A stretch of 11,135 nucleotides of DNA from Comamonas sp. lk (GCA_945875225.1 CAMCJY010000036.1:1-11135), one strand, 5' to 3'. Counted from the stretch's first letter, positions 1-6,284 are shown. Numbers and translations: made by a program. Notes: generated by a model not told the origin, from the sequence alone.

Positions 1-481
1 CTCGGCCTTGCGCGAGGACCCGGACGCGATTTTGGTAGGTGAGTTGCGCGACCTAGAAACCATACGCTTGGCGTTGACCGCCGCTGAAACCGGGCACCTG
101 GTATTTGGCACCCTGCACACTTCCAGTGCCGCAAAGACGAGAGATCGAATAATGGATGTCTTCCCTGGCGACGAAAAAGAGATGGTCCGCGCGATGTTGT
201 CCGAATCGCTCCAAGCCGTTATCGCGCAAACTTTGTGCAAAAACCTGGCCCATGATGGGCGCGTGGCGGCGCATGAAATCATGCTGGGCACCAACAGTAT
301 CCGCAACTTGATCCGTGAAGGCAAAGTAGCACAAATGTATTCCGCCATTCAAATGGGCCAAGGCCTAGGCATGCAAACCCTGGACCAGAGCCTTATGGCA
401 CTGGTCAAGTCCAAGCGCATCAGCTGGGGCGAGGCGGGCAGCAAGGCCAGAGCGCCTGAGGCTTTCAAAGACCGCGATTAG
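1..481 (+). CDS. pilT: PilT, type IV pilus retraction ATPase (3' end only)
   Basis: PilT is the hexameric cytoplasmic ATPase that depolymerises the type IV pilus, driving twitching motility and DNA uptake. The gene enters from the left edge (reading frame starts at base 2), so the N-terminal PAS-like domain and Walker A motif are outside the window. Visible are the Walker B region (REDPDAILVGE), the His box (TGHLVFGTLHTSSAAKT), and the C-terminal family segments SMLSESLQAVI-like, GRVAAHEIMLGT, NLIREGKVAQMYSAIQ and GMQTLD. These fit PilT rather than PilU, whose His box reads differently. Where PilT usually has AKTIDR, this protein has AKTRDR, encoded next to codons rare in this window (AGA, CGA, ATA). 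The tail ends KDRD, without the common ENFPG-type end. The stop is TAG at 479-481. The family call is secure; whether the retraction activity is normal cannot be told from this fragment. Confidence 0.93.
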   Translation, partial: SALREDPDAILVGELRDLETIRLALTAAETGHLVFGTLHTSSAAKTRDRIMDVFPGDEKEMVRAMLSESLQAVIAQTLCKNLAHDGRVAAHEIMLGTNSIRNLIREGKVAQMYSAIQMGQGLGMQTLDQSLMALVKSKRISWGEAGSKARAPEAFKDRD

Positions 482-534
482 CTAACGCGGTTGTGACACG
501 CCAGCGCGGGGGATGGAAAACCGCAGGATCGTCT

Positions 535-548
535 AAAGTGCGAACTTT
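535..548 (+). other. Small hairpin with GCGA tetraloop before the dehydrogenase ribosome binding site
   Basis: AAAGT (535-539) and ACTTT (544-548) form a perfect 5-bp stem closing a GCGA loop of the GNRA type, 15 bases upstream of the Shine-Dalgarno sequence of the 575 gene. It could be a small leader structure or an operator-like inverted repeat. The stem is AT-rich and weak, and chance is a real alternative. Confidence 0.25.
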
Positions 549-574
549 GATAACCCGTCCAATAAGGAAGATGT

Positions 575-1510
575 ATGAGCCAGAGCGCCTCCGTAAATCC
601 CAAAACCTATGCCTCAGCACCCGCGAAACGGGTCGCATTTTTAGGGCTGGGCGTGATGGGCTACCCCATGGCAGGCCACCTGGCGCTGGCCGGTCACCAA
701 GTTACGGTCTTTAACCGCACGCCTGCCAAGGCGCAAAGCTGGGTGCAGGAGTTTGCCGGTCACGCCAGTACCTTGGGCGCCCATGCCAGCGCGCCGACCC
801 CACGCCAGGCGGCCCAGGGCGCCGATATGGTGTTTTGCTGTGTGGGTAATGACGAGGACCTGCGCAGCGTAGTGCTGGGCAGCGATGGGGCCTTGGCCGG
901 CATGCACGCGGGCGCCGTCCTGGTGGACCACACCACGGCCTCGGCCCAAGTGGCGCGCCAACTGTACGCCCAGGCACAGACTTTAGGATTGCATTTTGTC
1001 GATGCGCCGGTTTCGGGCGGCCAGGCCGGCGCGCAAAACGGCATGCTGACGGTCATGTGCGGCGGAGAGGCGGCGGCCTTTGAAGCGGCCCAAGCCACCG
1101 CCATGGCCTTTTCCCGCGCCTTTACCCTGCTAGGGGACAGCGGCGCCGGGCAGTTGGCCAAGATGGTCAATCAGATCGCTATTGCCGGCCTGGTGCAAGG
1201 CCTGAGCGAGGCCGTTGCCTTCGGACAAAAAGCCGGTCTGGACATGGAGCAGGTTCTGGACGTGATCGGCAAAGGCGCAGCCCAAAGCTGGCAAATGGAC
1301 AACCGGGGCAAAACCATGGTGGCCGATAAATTCGATTTCGGCTTTGCGGTGGATTGGATGCGCAAAGACTTAGGCTTGGTTCTGGACGAGGCCAAACGCA
1401 ATGGCGCACGATTGCCTGTTACCGCACTGGTGGACCAGTTTTACGCCGACGTGCAGCAAATGGGTGGGCGGCGCTGGGATACATCCAGCCTGATCAAACG
1501 CTTGCGATAG
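575..1510 (+). CDS. NAD(P)-dependent beta-hydroxyacid dehydrogenase, 3-hydroxyisobutyrate dehydrogenase family
   Basis: 311-residue cytosolic oxidoreductase of the 3-hydroxyisobutyrate / tartronate-semialdehyde / 6-phosphogluconate dehydrogenase family, which interconverts a beta-hydroxyacid and its semialdehyde or ketone with NAD(P). The Rossmann nucleotide loop GLGVMG is at residues 24-29 and the substrate loop DAPVSGG at 143-149. The catalytic Lys is K196 in GAGQLAKMVNQ, with N199 next to it, and the second conserved Lys is K264 in WMRKDL. After the beta-2 strand the sequence is VFNRTP; Asn-Arg here often goes with NADP preference, which is inference. The N-terminus carries about 17 extra residues before beta-1. 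The ATG at 575 is preceded by AAGGAAG (564-570) at a short 4-nt spacing; the ATG at 571 is out of frame. It stands alone between pilT and a hairpin at 1524-1546. The true substrate (hydroxyisobutyrate, glycerate, or a succinic-semialdehyde type) cannot be fixed from sequence. Confidence 0.88.
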   Translation: MSQSASVNPKTYASAPAKRVAFLGLGVMGYPMAGHLALAGHQVTVFNRTPAKAQSWVQEFAGHASTLGAHASAPTPRQAAQGADMVFCCVGNDEDLRSVVLGSDGALAGMHAGAVLVDHTTASAQVARQLYAQAQTLGLHFVDAPVSGGQAGAQNGMLTVMCGGEAAAFEAAQATAMAFSRAFTLLGDSGAGQLAKMVNQIAIAGLVQGLSEAVAFGQKAGLDMEQVLDVIGKGAAQSWQMDNRGKTMVADKFDFGFAVDWMRKDLGLVLDEAKRNGARLPVTALVDQFYADVQQMGGRRWDTSSLIKRLR

Positions 1511-1523
1511 CACCGGCTTAGCC

Positions 1524-1546
1524 AAGGCGCCTTAACACGGCGCCTT
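1524..1546. terminator. Hairpin between convergent genes, likely bidirectional terminator
   Basis: AAGGCGCC (1524-1531) and GGCGCCTT (1539-1546) are perfect reverse complements around a 7-nt loop (TTAACAC). It lies 13 bases after the dehydrogenase stop codon and between two convergent genes, as expected for a terminator serving either direction. No clear T-run follows on either strand, so it is a weak or imperfect intrinsic terminator. Confidence 0.5.
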
Positions 1547-1562
1547 CGTTGCAAGCGCCCGG

Positions 1563-1583
1563 CTAGGTCCTCGATCGGCCTAG
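1563..1583 (-). terminator. CTAG-containing hairpin directly after the dolP-like gene
   Basis: CTAGG (1563-1567) pairs with CCTAG (1579-1583), and CC (1569-1570) with GG (1577-1578), leaving one bulged base and a TCGATC loop. It abuts the stop codon of the minus-strand BON lipoprotein gene, so it may end or stabilise that transcript. No T-run follows. A closely similar sequence lies at the end of the NTF2-like gene (6294-6314). Confidence 0.35.
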
Positions 1584-2204
1584 TTAGTTGGCGGGCTTAG
1601 CATTCAAGTTCGCCAACTCGTCCTCGGTGATGGTTTCGTGTACCAAGACCACTTTTTTAACGCCCGTCACACCGCTGATAACGCTAGAGACACGCTTGGC
1701 CTCGCGCGCTGTGATGCGCCCCATCACATAGACGTTGCCCCGTTCCACCACCACTTTGTAGGCATTGCTAAACAAATCTTTAGCGTCAATGAGATCGGCC
1801 TTGATGCGCCCCGCTGCGATCAGGTCATTGGTGCGCTCCGTCAAGGTGGTGATAGCGGTGACCCCGACTTCATTCCAAACACTGCTAGTGTTGTCAACAT
1901 TCTTGGCAATCTCAGCCACACGCTCTTTGTCTTGCGCGTCCGGCACTTCACCGGTGAGCAGTACTTTGCGGTTGTAGCTGGTCACGTTGACATGCACGCG
2001 CTCGCCCAATGCGTCGCGGATCCGGGTGGAAGTTTTGACCTCAATAGCCTGGTCTTCCAGCATCGCACCCGAGGTACGGCGATCTACCGCCACAAAGCCA
2101 GTCATCACCACGCCACCGGCCACCAGCGGAAAGCAGGCGCTCACCGACAGCAGCGTGGCCAGCAGGACAGCCCCCAGCGCAAAATAACGAAGCAGAGGTT
2201 TCAT
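1584..2204 (-). CDS. dolP: DolP/YraP-like outer-membrane lipoprotein with two BON domains
   Basis: 206 residues. An N-terminal signal peptide ends in the lipobox VSA-C, giving a lipidated Cys at residue 24 and predicted periplasmic anchoring to a membrane, probably the outer one. Two BON (phospholipid-binding) domains follow at about 49-117 and 123-191, each with the typical VLLTGEV / VYVMGRIT strand and the ending GV(T)xVKKV. The segment VAVDRRTSG after the lipid anchor matches the DolP (formerly YraP) signature region. E. coli DolP binds anionic phospholipid, localises to the division site and supports outer-membrane integrity. The position beside diaA-, yraN- and rsmI-like genes is the same as in E. 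coli and strengthens the call. The start ATG overlaps the stop of the upstream SIS gene (ATGA) and has AGGAAAG (minus strand, 2211-2217) 6 nt upstream, so it is probably translationally coupled. Other BON lipoproteins such as OsmY lack the lipobox. Confidence 0.88.
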   Translation of the reverse strand: MKPLLRYFALGAVLLATLLSVSACFPLVAGGVVMTGFVAVDRRTSGAMLEDQAIEVKTSTRIRDALGERVHVNVTSYNRKVLLTGEVPDAQDKERVAEIAKNVDNTSSVWNEVGVTAITTLTERTNDLIAAGRIKADLIDAKDLFSNAYKVVVERGNVYVMGRITAREAKRVSSVISGVTGVKKVVLVHETITEDELANLNAKPAN

Positions 2205-2800
2205 AACGCACTTTCCTGTTCACCCATCAACTGGGCATCTACGCCATCGCAAATGCAATGGAGCGTCAAAATATGGACTTCTTGCACGCGCGCGGTGCGC
2301 TCGTGCGGCACACAGACGTGCACATCGGTATCGCGTAAAACCTGGCTGATTTTCCCGCCGCCACGCCCAGTAAGCGCCACCACTACCATATCGCGCTGGT
2401 GCGCCGCTTCGATGGCTGCCAGCACATTGGCTGAATTACCGCTGGTGGAGATGGCCAACAAAACATCGCCGGCCTGGCCCAGCGCCCGTACCTGGCGCGA
2501 AAAAATCGAGTTGAAATCGTAGTCGTTGGCGATCGCGGTAATGATGGAGCTATCGGTCGTCAAGGCGATGGCGCCTAACTCGGGACGTTCACGCTCAAAG
2601 CGGCCGACAAACTCTGCCGAAAAATGCTGCGCATCCGCAGCAGATCCGCCATTGCCGCAAGCCAGCACTTTGCCGCCACTGGTCACGCTGGCCAGTATGG
2701 CGCCAATAGCTTGTGCTATCGGCTTGCTGAGCACCTGCGCCGCTTGGTACTTCAGGTCAGCGCTGTCGATAAAGTGTTGTTCAATGCGTTGTTCAAGCAT
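2201..2800 (-). CDS. SIS-domain protein, DiaA/GmhA family (phosphoheptose isomerase-like)
   Basis: 199-residue single SIS domain protein. GmhA isomerises sedoheptulose 7-phosphate to D-glycero-D-manno-heptose 7-phosphate for LPS core synthesis; its paralogue DiaA instead binds DnaA and promotes replication initiation. The gene sits at the diaA position, between yraN and the dolP-like gene. The sugar-phosphate site is seen in CGNGGSAADAQHF (48-60), the SIS loop STSGNS (118-123) and ALTGRGGG (142-149). H59, E63, Q173 and H181 align with the GmhA zinc ligands and catalytic residues (E. coli H61, E65, Q172, H180). E. coli DiaA has Ser and Asn at the E63 and H181 positions. I therefore favour a real isomerase, possibly with a DiaA role as well, and leave the symbol blank. 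The start at 2800 (MLEQRI) matches the E. coli DiaA N-terminus; an in-frame ATG at 2824 would add 8 residues. The 3' end overlaps dolP by 4 nt. Confidence 0.87.
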   Translation of the reverse strand: MLEQRIEQHFIDSADLKYQAAQVLSKPIAQAIGAILASVTSGGKVLACGNGGSAADAQHFSAEFVGRFERERPELGAIALTTDSSIITAIANDYDFNSIFSRQVRALGQAGDVLLAISTSGNSANVLAAIEAAHQRDMVVVALTGRGGGKISQVLRDTDVHVCVPHERTARVQEVHILTLHCICDGVDAQLMGEQESAL

Positions 2801-2838
2801 CCGCTGATGATAACCGCCAAGCATGAAGCCCCATTTGT

Positions 2839-3237
2839 TCAGCCCGCATCAAACGCCCCCGGTAACCAATGCACGCCCTCGTTATCCATTTCGACCACCT
2901 CAAAGCGGCAGGGCGGCAGGCGGGGCAGAGCCAATAGGTAGTGCTGCGCCGCGCGCACTATACGTTTTTGTTTCACCCATCCGACGCTGGCCGCCGCGCC
3001 GCCGTGGCGTGGGTTCAGGCGCTTACGCACCTCCACAAAGACCAGTGTTCCGTCGGGGCAGCGCATGACCAGATCAATCTCGCCGCCGCCGCGCCCCGGT
3101 GTCCGATAATTGCGCGTCAGCAGACGCAGGCCCCGCTCCTGCAAATACTGCAGGGCTTCGTCCTCGGCGGCATCGCCGATTTTTTTGCTGCTAGGCTGGG
3201 CGCTTGGCGCCCCAAGGAAACCCTTGCGTGATTGCAT
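2839..3237 (-). CDS. yraN: YraN family (UPF0102) endonuclease-like protein
   Basis: 132 residues, the normal size (E. coli YraN is 131). The family has a restriction-endonuclease / Holliday-junction-resolvase-like fold of unproven function. The nuclease-type core is visible: KKIGDAAEDEALQYL (18-32), RNYRTPGRGGGEIDLV (42-57) and FVEVRKR (67-73), giving the E...D...ExR/K arrangement. The chosen start at 3237 has GGAG on the minus strand (complement of 3245-3248) 7 nt upstream and gives family length. A longer frame reaches an ATG at 3321, but those 28 extra residues are only the reverse reading of rsmI. The start overlaps the 5' end of divergent rsmI by about 10 bp. The tract of seven A on the coding strand encodes the KKI motif. 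It is followed after a short gap by the SIS gene, so yraN, the SIS gene and dolP are probably co-transcribed. Confidence 0.88.
   Translation of the reverse strand: MQSRKGFLGAPSAQPSSKKIGDAAEDEALQYLQERGLRLLTRNYRTPGRGGGEIDLVMRCPDGTLVFVEVRKRLNPRHGGAAASVGWVKQKRIVRAAQHYLLALPRLPPCRFEVVEMDNEGVHWLPGAFDAG
3198..3216 (+). other. Two mutually exclusive hairpins at the rsmI ribosome binding site
   Basis: GGGCGC (3198-3203) pairs with GCGCCC (3207-3212) around a TTG loop. Alternatively CTTGG (3203-3207) pairs with CCAAG (3212-3216) around CGCC. The second form buries AAG of the Shine-Dalgarno AAGGA (3214-3218) of rsmI; the first leaves it free. The segment is also yraN coding sequence on the other strand, so the pairing could be accidental. 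Confidence 0.25.
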
Positions 3238-4163
3238 TATTTGACTCCGCCCTGAAGGCCGCCCACGAGGCCGCCGGTAGCCAGGATTATCCGAAAAGCG
3301 CACTCTATGTGGTTGCCACACCGATCGGTAATTTGGCCGACATCAGCCTGCGTGCCTTGCATGTCCTGTCACTGGCCGACCACATTGCCTGCGAGGACAC
3401 GCGGCACACCCGCACACTTTTGCGCGCCTACGGTATCGACAAAAGCAGCGCCCAATTGTTGGCGCTACACCAGCATAACGAAACACAAGCGGCCCATACC
3501 GTGGTGGACTTGCTGCGCCAAGGCGCGCGCGTGGCCTGCGTCAGCGATGCGGGCACCCCAGGCATTAGCGACCCGGGCGCGCGCCTGGTGGCGCACGTGC
3601 GCGCGCAGGGCTTGCGGGTGCTGCCCTTGCCCGGCGCCAGCAGCGTGACGGCCTTGCTCAGCGCAGCGGGCGCAGTGCAAGGCGGCGAGGGTGACACAGG
3701 TTTTGTGTTCGCCGGGTTTTTACCCAGTAAAAACGGCGAGCGGGTGCGGGCGCTGGACGCGCTAGCCAGCCAATCGCGGGCCTTTGTCCTGCTGGAGGCG
3801 CCGCACCGCATGCAAGCGCTGGCGCAGGCGCTTGCCAGCCTGGGCGAGCGCACACTGACCGTGGGCCGCGAACTGAGCAAGCAGTTTGAAGAAATCGCCA
3901 GCATGCGCGCCGATGCCCTGGGCGACTGGCTGGGCGCCGACGGCATGCGCCTGCGCGGTGAATTCACCCTGGTGGTGCACGCCGCTCACGCGCCCAAAGA
4001 ACAGGCGCAAGACGACCGGGTACTGCGCCTGTTACTGGCCGAATTGCCCTTGAAAACTGCCGTCAAATTAGCGGCCGACATCAGCGGCGAAGCGCGCAAT
4101 GCGCTGTACGAAAGGGCGCTGGCTTTGAAGCAACAAGAGGGGAAGTCGCCAGCGCCTGACTAG
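3228..4163 (+). CDS. rsmI: RsmI, 16S rRNA (cytidine-1402 2'-O)-methyltransferase
   Basis: 311 residues; the E. coli enzyme has 286. RsmI uses S-adenosylmethionine to methylate the ribose of C1402 in the 16S rRNA decoding centre, together with RsmH acting on the base. The tetrapyrrole-methylase fold is clear: ALYVVATPIGNLADISLRAL (25-44), the CEDTRHT motif (55-61), VSDAGTPGISDPG (105-117), PGASS (135-139) and GFVFAGFLP (158-166). The C-terminal small domain (LKTAVKLAADISGEARNALY) is also present. I chose the GTG at 3228 because AAGGA (3214-3218) lies 9 nt upstream and no other start codon occurs before the conserved first strand, apart from an upstream TTG at 3204 without a good ribosome binding site. 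The gene is divergent from yraN with overlapping 5' ends, the conserved rsmI/yraN neighbourhood without lpoA. The stop is TAG at 4161-4163. Confidence 0.94.
   Translation: MIALFDSALKAAHEAAGSQDYPKSALYVVATPIGNLADISLRALHVLSLADHIACEDTRHTRTLLRAYGIDKSSAQLLALHQHNETQAAHTVVDLLRQGARVACVSDAGTPGISDPGARLVAHVRAQGLRVLPLPGASSVTALLSAAGAVQGGEGDTGFVFAGFLPSKNGERVRALDALASQSRAFVLLEAPHRMQALAQALASLGERTLTVGRELSKQFEEIASMRADALGDWLGADGMRLRGEFTLVVHAAHAPKEQAQDDRVLRLLLAELPLKTAVKLAADISGEARNALYERALALKQQEGKSPAPD
3286..3291 (-). promoter_or_regulatory. Possible -10 element for the yraN operon, inside rsmI
   Basis: The minus strand reads GATAAT here, five of six matches to the sigma-70 -10 box, about 49 bases upstream of the yraN start. 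No convincing -35 hexamer sits at 16-18 bp spacing. Because yraN and rsmI overlap at their 5' ends, any yraN promoter has to lie inside rsmI, which is the main reason to list it. Confidence 0.25.
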
Positions 4164-4201
4164 GCAAACGCTAAGCAAGCCAAGGGGGCATTTGCAAACG
4201 C

Positions 4202-4226
4202 AGCGCGGCCATCGCGGCAGCGCGCT
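4202..4226. terminator. GC-rich hairpin between convergent rsmI and purB
   Basis: AGCGCG (4202-4207) pairs with CGCGCT (4221-4226), and GCC (4208-4210) with GGC (4216-4218), leaving an ATCGC loop and two bulged bases. It ends on the last base of the purB stop codon. It is the only notable structure in the 62-bp gap between convergent genes. There is no T-run, so a role in termination is tentative. Confidence 0.3.
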
Positions 4227-5605
4227 TAGATGCGCCGTGCCAGCTCAGCCGCTTTACCGGTATAGCTGCCTGGCGTCATGGCGAGCAGGCGCTGCTTTTC
4301 TTCGTCGGGTAGGGCCAGCGCGGCGATAAAGTCTTGCATCAGTTCGCGCGTCATGGCAGCGCCGCGGGTAAAGTTTTTAAGCTGCTCGTAGGGCTGGGGC
4401 AGACCGTAGCGGCGCATCACGGTTTGGATCGGCTCGGCCAGTACTTCCCAGGAATTGTCCAAATCAGCAGCAATCGCTGCAGTGTTGATCTCCAACTTGC
4501 CCAGACCGGCCTGCATCGACTGGTAGGCCAGCAAGGCGTAACCCAAAGCGACACCCATATTGCGCAATACCGTGGAGTCGGTGAGGTCGCGCTGCCAACG
4601 GCTGATGGGCAGCTTTTCGCTCAGGTGGCGCAAGAGCGCATTGGACAGGCCTAAGTTACCTTCGGCATTTTCAAAATCAATCGGGTTCACTTTGTGCGGC
4701 ATGGTGCTCGAACCGACCTCGCCGGGGCGCAGCTTTTGCTTGAAATAACCCAGGGACACATAGCCCCAGACATCGCGCGACCAGTCGATCAAAATCGTAT
4801 TGGTGCGGGCTACCGCGTCGAACAACTCGGCCATATAGTCGTGCGGCTCGATTTGAATACTGTAGGGCTGGAATACCAGGCCCAGGCCACGCGGCTCGGG
4901 TTCTTCCACGACGCGGCGGGCAAAGCCTTCCCAATCAAACTCGGGCCAGGCGGATAAATGCGCGTTGTAATTGCCCACCGCACCATTCATCTTGCCCATG
5001 ATTTGCACGCTGGCAATGCGCTCGCAGGCCGCTTGCAGGCGTACCACGACATTAGCAATTTCTTTGCCCACCGTCGTCGGGCTGGCAGTCTGGCCGTGGG
5101 TGCGGCTGAGCATGGGCACATCGGCATAGGCATGCGCCATATCGCGCAGCATCAGCACCAATCGGTCGAGCTGTGGTAACAACACGATGCCGCGCGCTGC
5201 GCGCAATTGCAATGCGTGGCTGGTGTTGTTGATGTCTTCGCTGGTGCAGGCGAAATGCACAAATTCAGCGGCAGCCAATAGTTCGGGGCGGGCCTCGAAT
5301 TTGGATTTGATCCAATACTCCACCGCCTTGACATCGTGGTTCGTGGTTTTTTCTATCTCTTTAATGGCTTGTCCGTCAGCCACCGAAAAGTTCTTCGCCA
5401 GGGCCAGCAGGTATTTGCGCGCACCGGTGCTTAGCGGTTTGAACTCTTGAAAACCCGCATCGCTCAAGGCAATAAACCAGGCCATTTCCACCTGAACGCG
5501 GCGCTGCATATAGCCCAATTCGCTCATCAAAGGGCGCAAATCGGTCAGCTTGTTGGCATAGCGCCCGTCCAAGGGCGAAATCGCGTCGATGGGGAAGAAA
5601 TTCAT
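4226..5605 (-). CDS. purB: PurB, adenylosuccinate lyase
   Basis: 459 residues (E. coli PurB 456), a full-length member of the fumarase/aspartase superfamily. It catalyses two fumarate-releasing steps of purine synthesis: SAICAR to AICAR, and adenylosuccinate to AMP. Visible are FPIDAISPLDGRYANK at the N-terminus, TTNHDVKAVEYW (87-98), TSEDINNTSH (121-130), RTHGQTASPTT with the catalytic His (H170), GKMNGAVGNYNAH (204-216) and the superfamily signature GSSTMPHKVNP (298-308) with the catalytic Ser. The start ATG at 5605 is fixed by an in-frame stop 15 bases upstream and by the family N-terminus. It has no obvious Shine-Dalgarno sequence. It is divergent from the glutathione transferase gene across 64 bp and convergent with rsmI, so it is probably monocistronic. 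Confidence 0.97.
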   Translation of the reverse strand: MNFFPIDAISPLDGRYANKLTDLRPLMSELGYMQRRVQVEMAWFIALSDAGFQEFKPLSTGARKYLLALAKNFSVADGQAIKEIEKTTNHDVKAVEYWIKSKFEARPELLAAAEFVHFACTSEDINNTSHALQLRAARGIVLLPQLDRLVLMLRDMAHAYADVPMLSRTHGQTASPTTVGKEIANVVVRLQAACERIASVQIMGKMNGAVGNYNAHLSAWPEFDWEGFARRVVEEPEPRGLGLVFQPYSIQIEPHDYMAELFDAVARTNTILIDWSRDVWGYVSLGYFKQKLRPGEVGSSTMPHKVNPIDFENAEGNLGLSNALLRHLSEKLPISRWQRDLTDSTVLRNMGVALGYALLAYQSMQAGLGKLEINTAAIAADLDNSWEVLAEPIQTVMRRYGLPQPYEQLKNFTRGAAMTRELMQDFIAALALPDEEKQRLLAMTPGSYTGKAAELARRI

Positions 5606-5669
5606 CGGACAATTGTAGGCTCATCACCCTGTATAGAATGCCCCTCCCTAGTTGGAACAAGCACACGAT
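5606..5669. promoter_or_regulatory. Shared control region of divergent purB and the glutathione transferase gene
   Basis: This 64-bp gap must hold both promoters unless they lie in coding sequence. On the + strand, TAGAAT (5634-5639) resembles a -10 box with TTGTAG (5613-5618) upstream at a short 15-bp spacing. On the minus strand, TATACA (complement of 5630-5635) is a possible purB -10 box with TTGTTC (complement of 5655-5660) at 19 bp. The two -10 candidates overlap by two bases. No recognisable PurR palindrome is visible. Element matches are modest, so exact placement is uncertain. Confidence 0.35.
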
Positions 5670-6284
5670 ATGAAATTAATAGGCTCGACGTCCAGCCCCT
5701 ATGTACGCAAAGTGCGCGTCGTCATGGCAGAAAAGAAACTTGACTACGCTTTTGTCATCGAGGACGTCTGGGCCGCTGGCACCACCATAGGCCAATCCAA
5801 CCCCTTGGGCAAAGTGCCCTGCCTGGTCATGGAGGGCGGCGAAGCCTTGTTTGACTCGCGCGTGATTGTGGAATACCTCGAAGCGCTGTCGCCAGTGGGC
5901 AAACTGATACCGAACACCGGACGCGCGCGCGCCGAGGTCAAGACCTGGGAAGCGCTGGCCGACGGCGTACTCGATGCCTTGATTCTGGCCCGCTTGGAGG
6001 CGACCTGGGCCGGGCGCAAAGACAGTGAGCGCAGCCAGGCCTGGATAGACCGTCAAATTGCCAAAGTGGATGCATCATTGGAATCCATGTCCAGCGGTCT
6101 GGGCGAACGCAATTTTTGCTCCGACATCCACCTGACCTTGTCTGACATTTCCGTCGGTTGTGCGCTGGCCTATCTGGATTTTCGCTTTGCGCATATCGAC
6201 TGGCGCGCCCGCCACGCCAATTTAGCCAAGCTCTATGAAAAGCTCTCGGAGCGGCCGAGCTTCGCCGACACGGTGCCTTTTTAA
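5670..6284 (+). CDS. Glutathione S-transferase family protein, YibF-like
   Basis: 204-residue cytosolic glutathione transferase-like protein, closest in sequence style to E. coli YibF. The N-terminal thioredoxin fold shows MKLIGSTSSPYVRKVRVVM (1-19), with Ser at the position that usually activates glutathione. It also shows NPLGKVPCLV (44-53) with the cis-Pro at P50, and LFDSRVIVEYLE (60-71), where Asp-Ser takes the place of the more common Glu-Ser that binds the glutathione gamma-glutamyl group. The helical C-terminal domain includes WEALADGVLDA, as in YibF. Substrate is unknown; this subgroup is linked to detoxification or disulfide reactions only by family. The start ATG at 5670 matches YibF; a TTG at 5652 would add six residues unlike the family. 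Ribosome binding is weak (GGAA, 5654-5657). Its stop codon lies in the loop of a hairpin. Confidence 0.9.
   Translation: MKLIGSTSSPYVRKVRVVMAEKKLDYAFVIEDVWAAGTTIGQSNPLGKVPCLVMEGGEALFDSRVIVEYLEALSPVGKLIPNTGRARAEVKTWEALADGVLDALILARLEATWAGRKDSERSQAWIDRQIAKVDASLESMSSGLGERNFCSDIHLTLSDISVGCALAYLDFRFAHIDWRARHANLAKLYEKLSERPSFADTVPF

Noticed and set aside
487..524. GCGGTT / AACCGC inverted repeat after pilT as a terminator
   Set aside because: Only 6 bp with a loop of about 26 bases and no T-run; too weak to call.
1638..2522. Long open frame (294 codons) on the + strand opposite the dolP-like and SIS genes
   Set aside because: Low-complexity, His- and Arg-rich translation without family features. 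The opposite strand carries two clear conserved genes with lipobox, BON and SIS motifs, so this is a mirror frame of GC-rich coding DNA.
3181..3187. Run of seven T (A on the yraN coding strand), possible slippage or phase-variation site
   Set aside because: It encodes the conserved Lys-Lys-Ile of YraN, the frame is intact and the run is short. Nothing suggests programmed slippage.
3238..3321. 28-residue N-terminal extension of YraN
   Set aside because: It would be the reverse reading of the conserved RsmI N-terminus and exceeds family length. The ATG at 3237 has a good ribosome binding site.
3428..3967. Open frame of 179 codons on the minus strand inside rsmI
   Set aside because: Ser/Ala/Arg-rich antisense reading with no motif; rsmI is well supported on the + strand.
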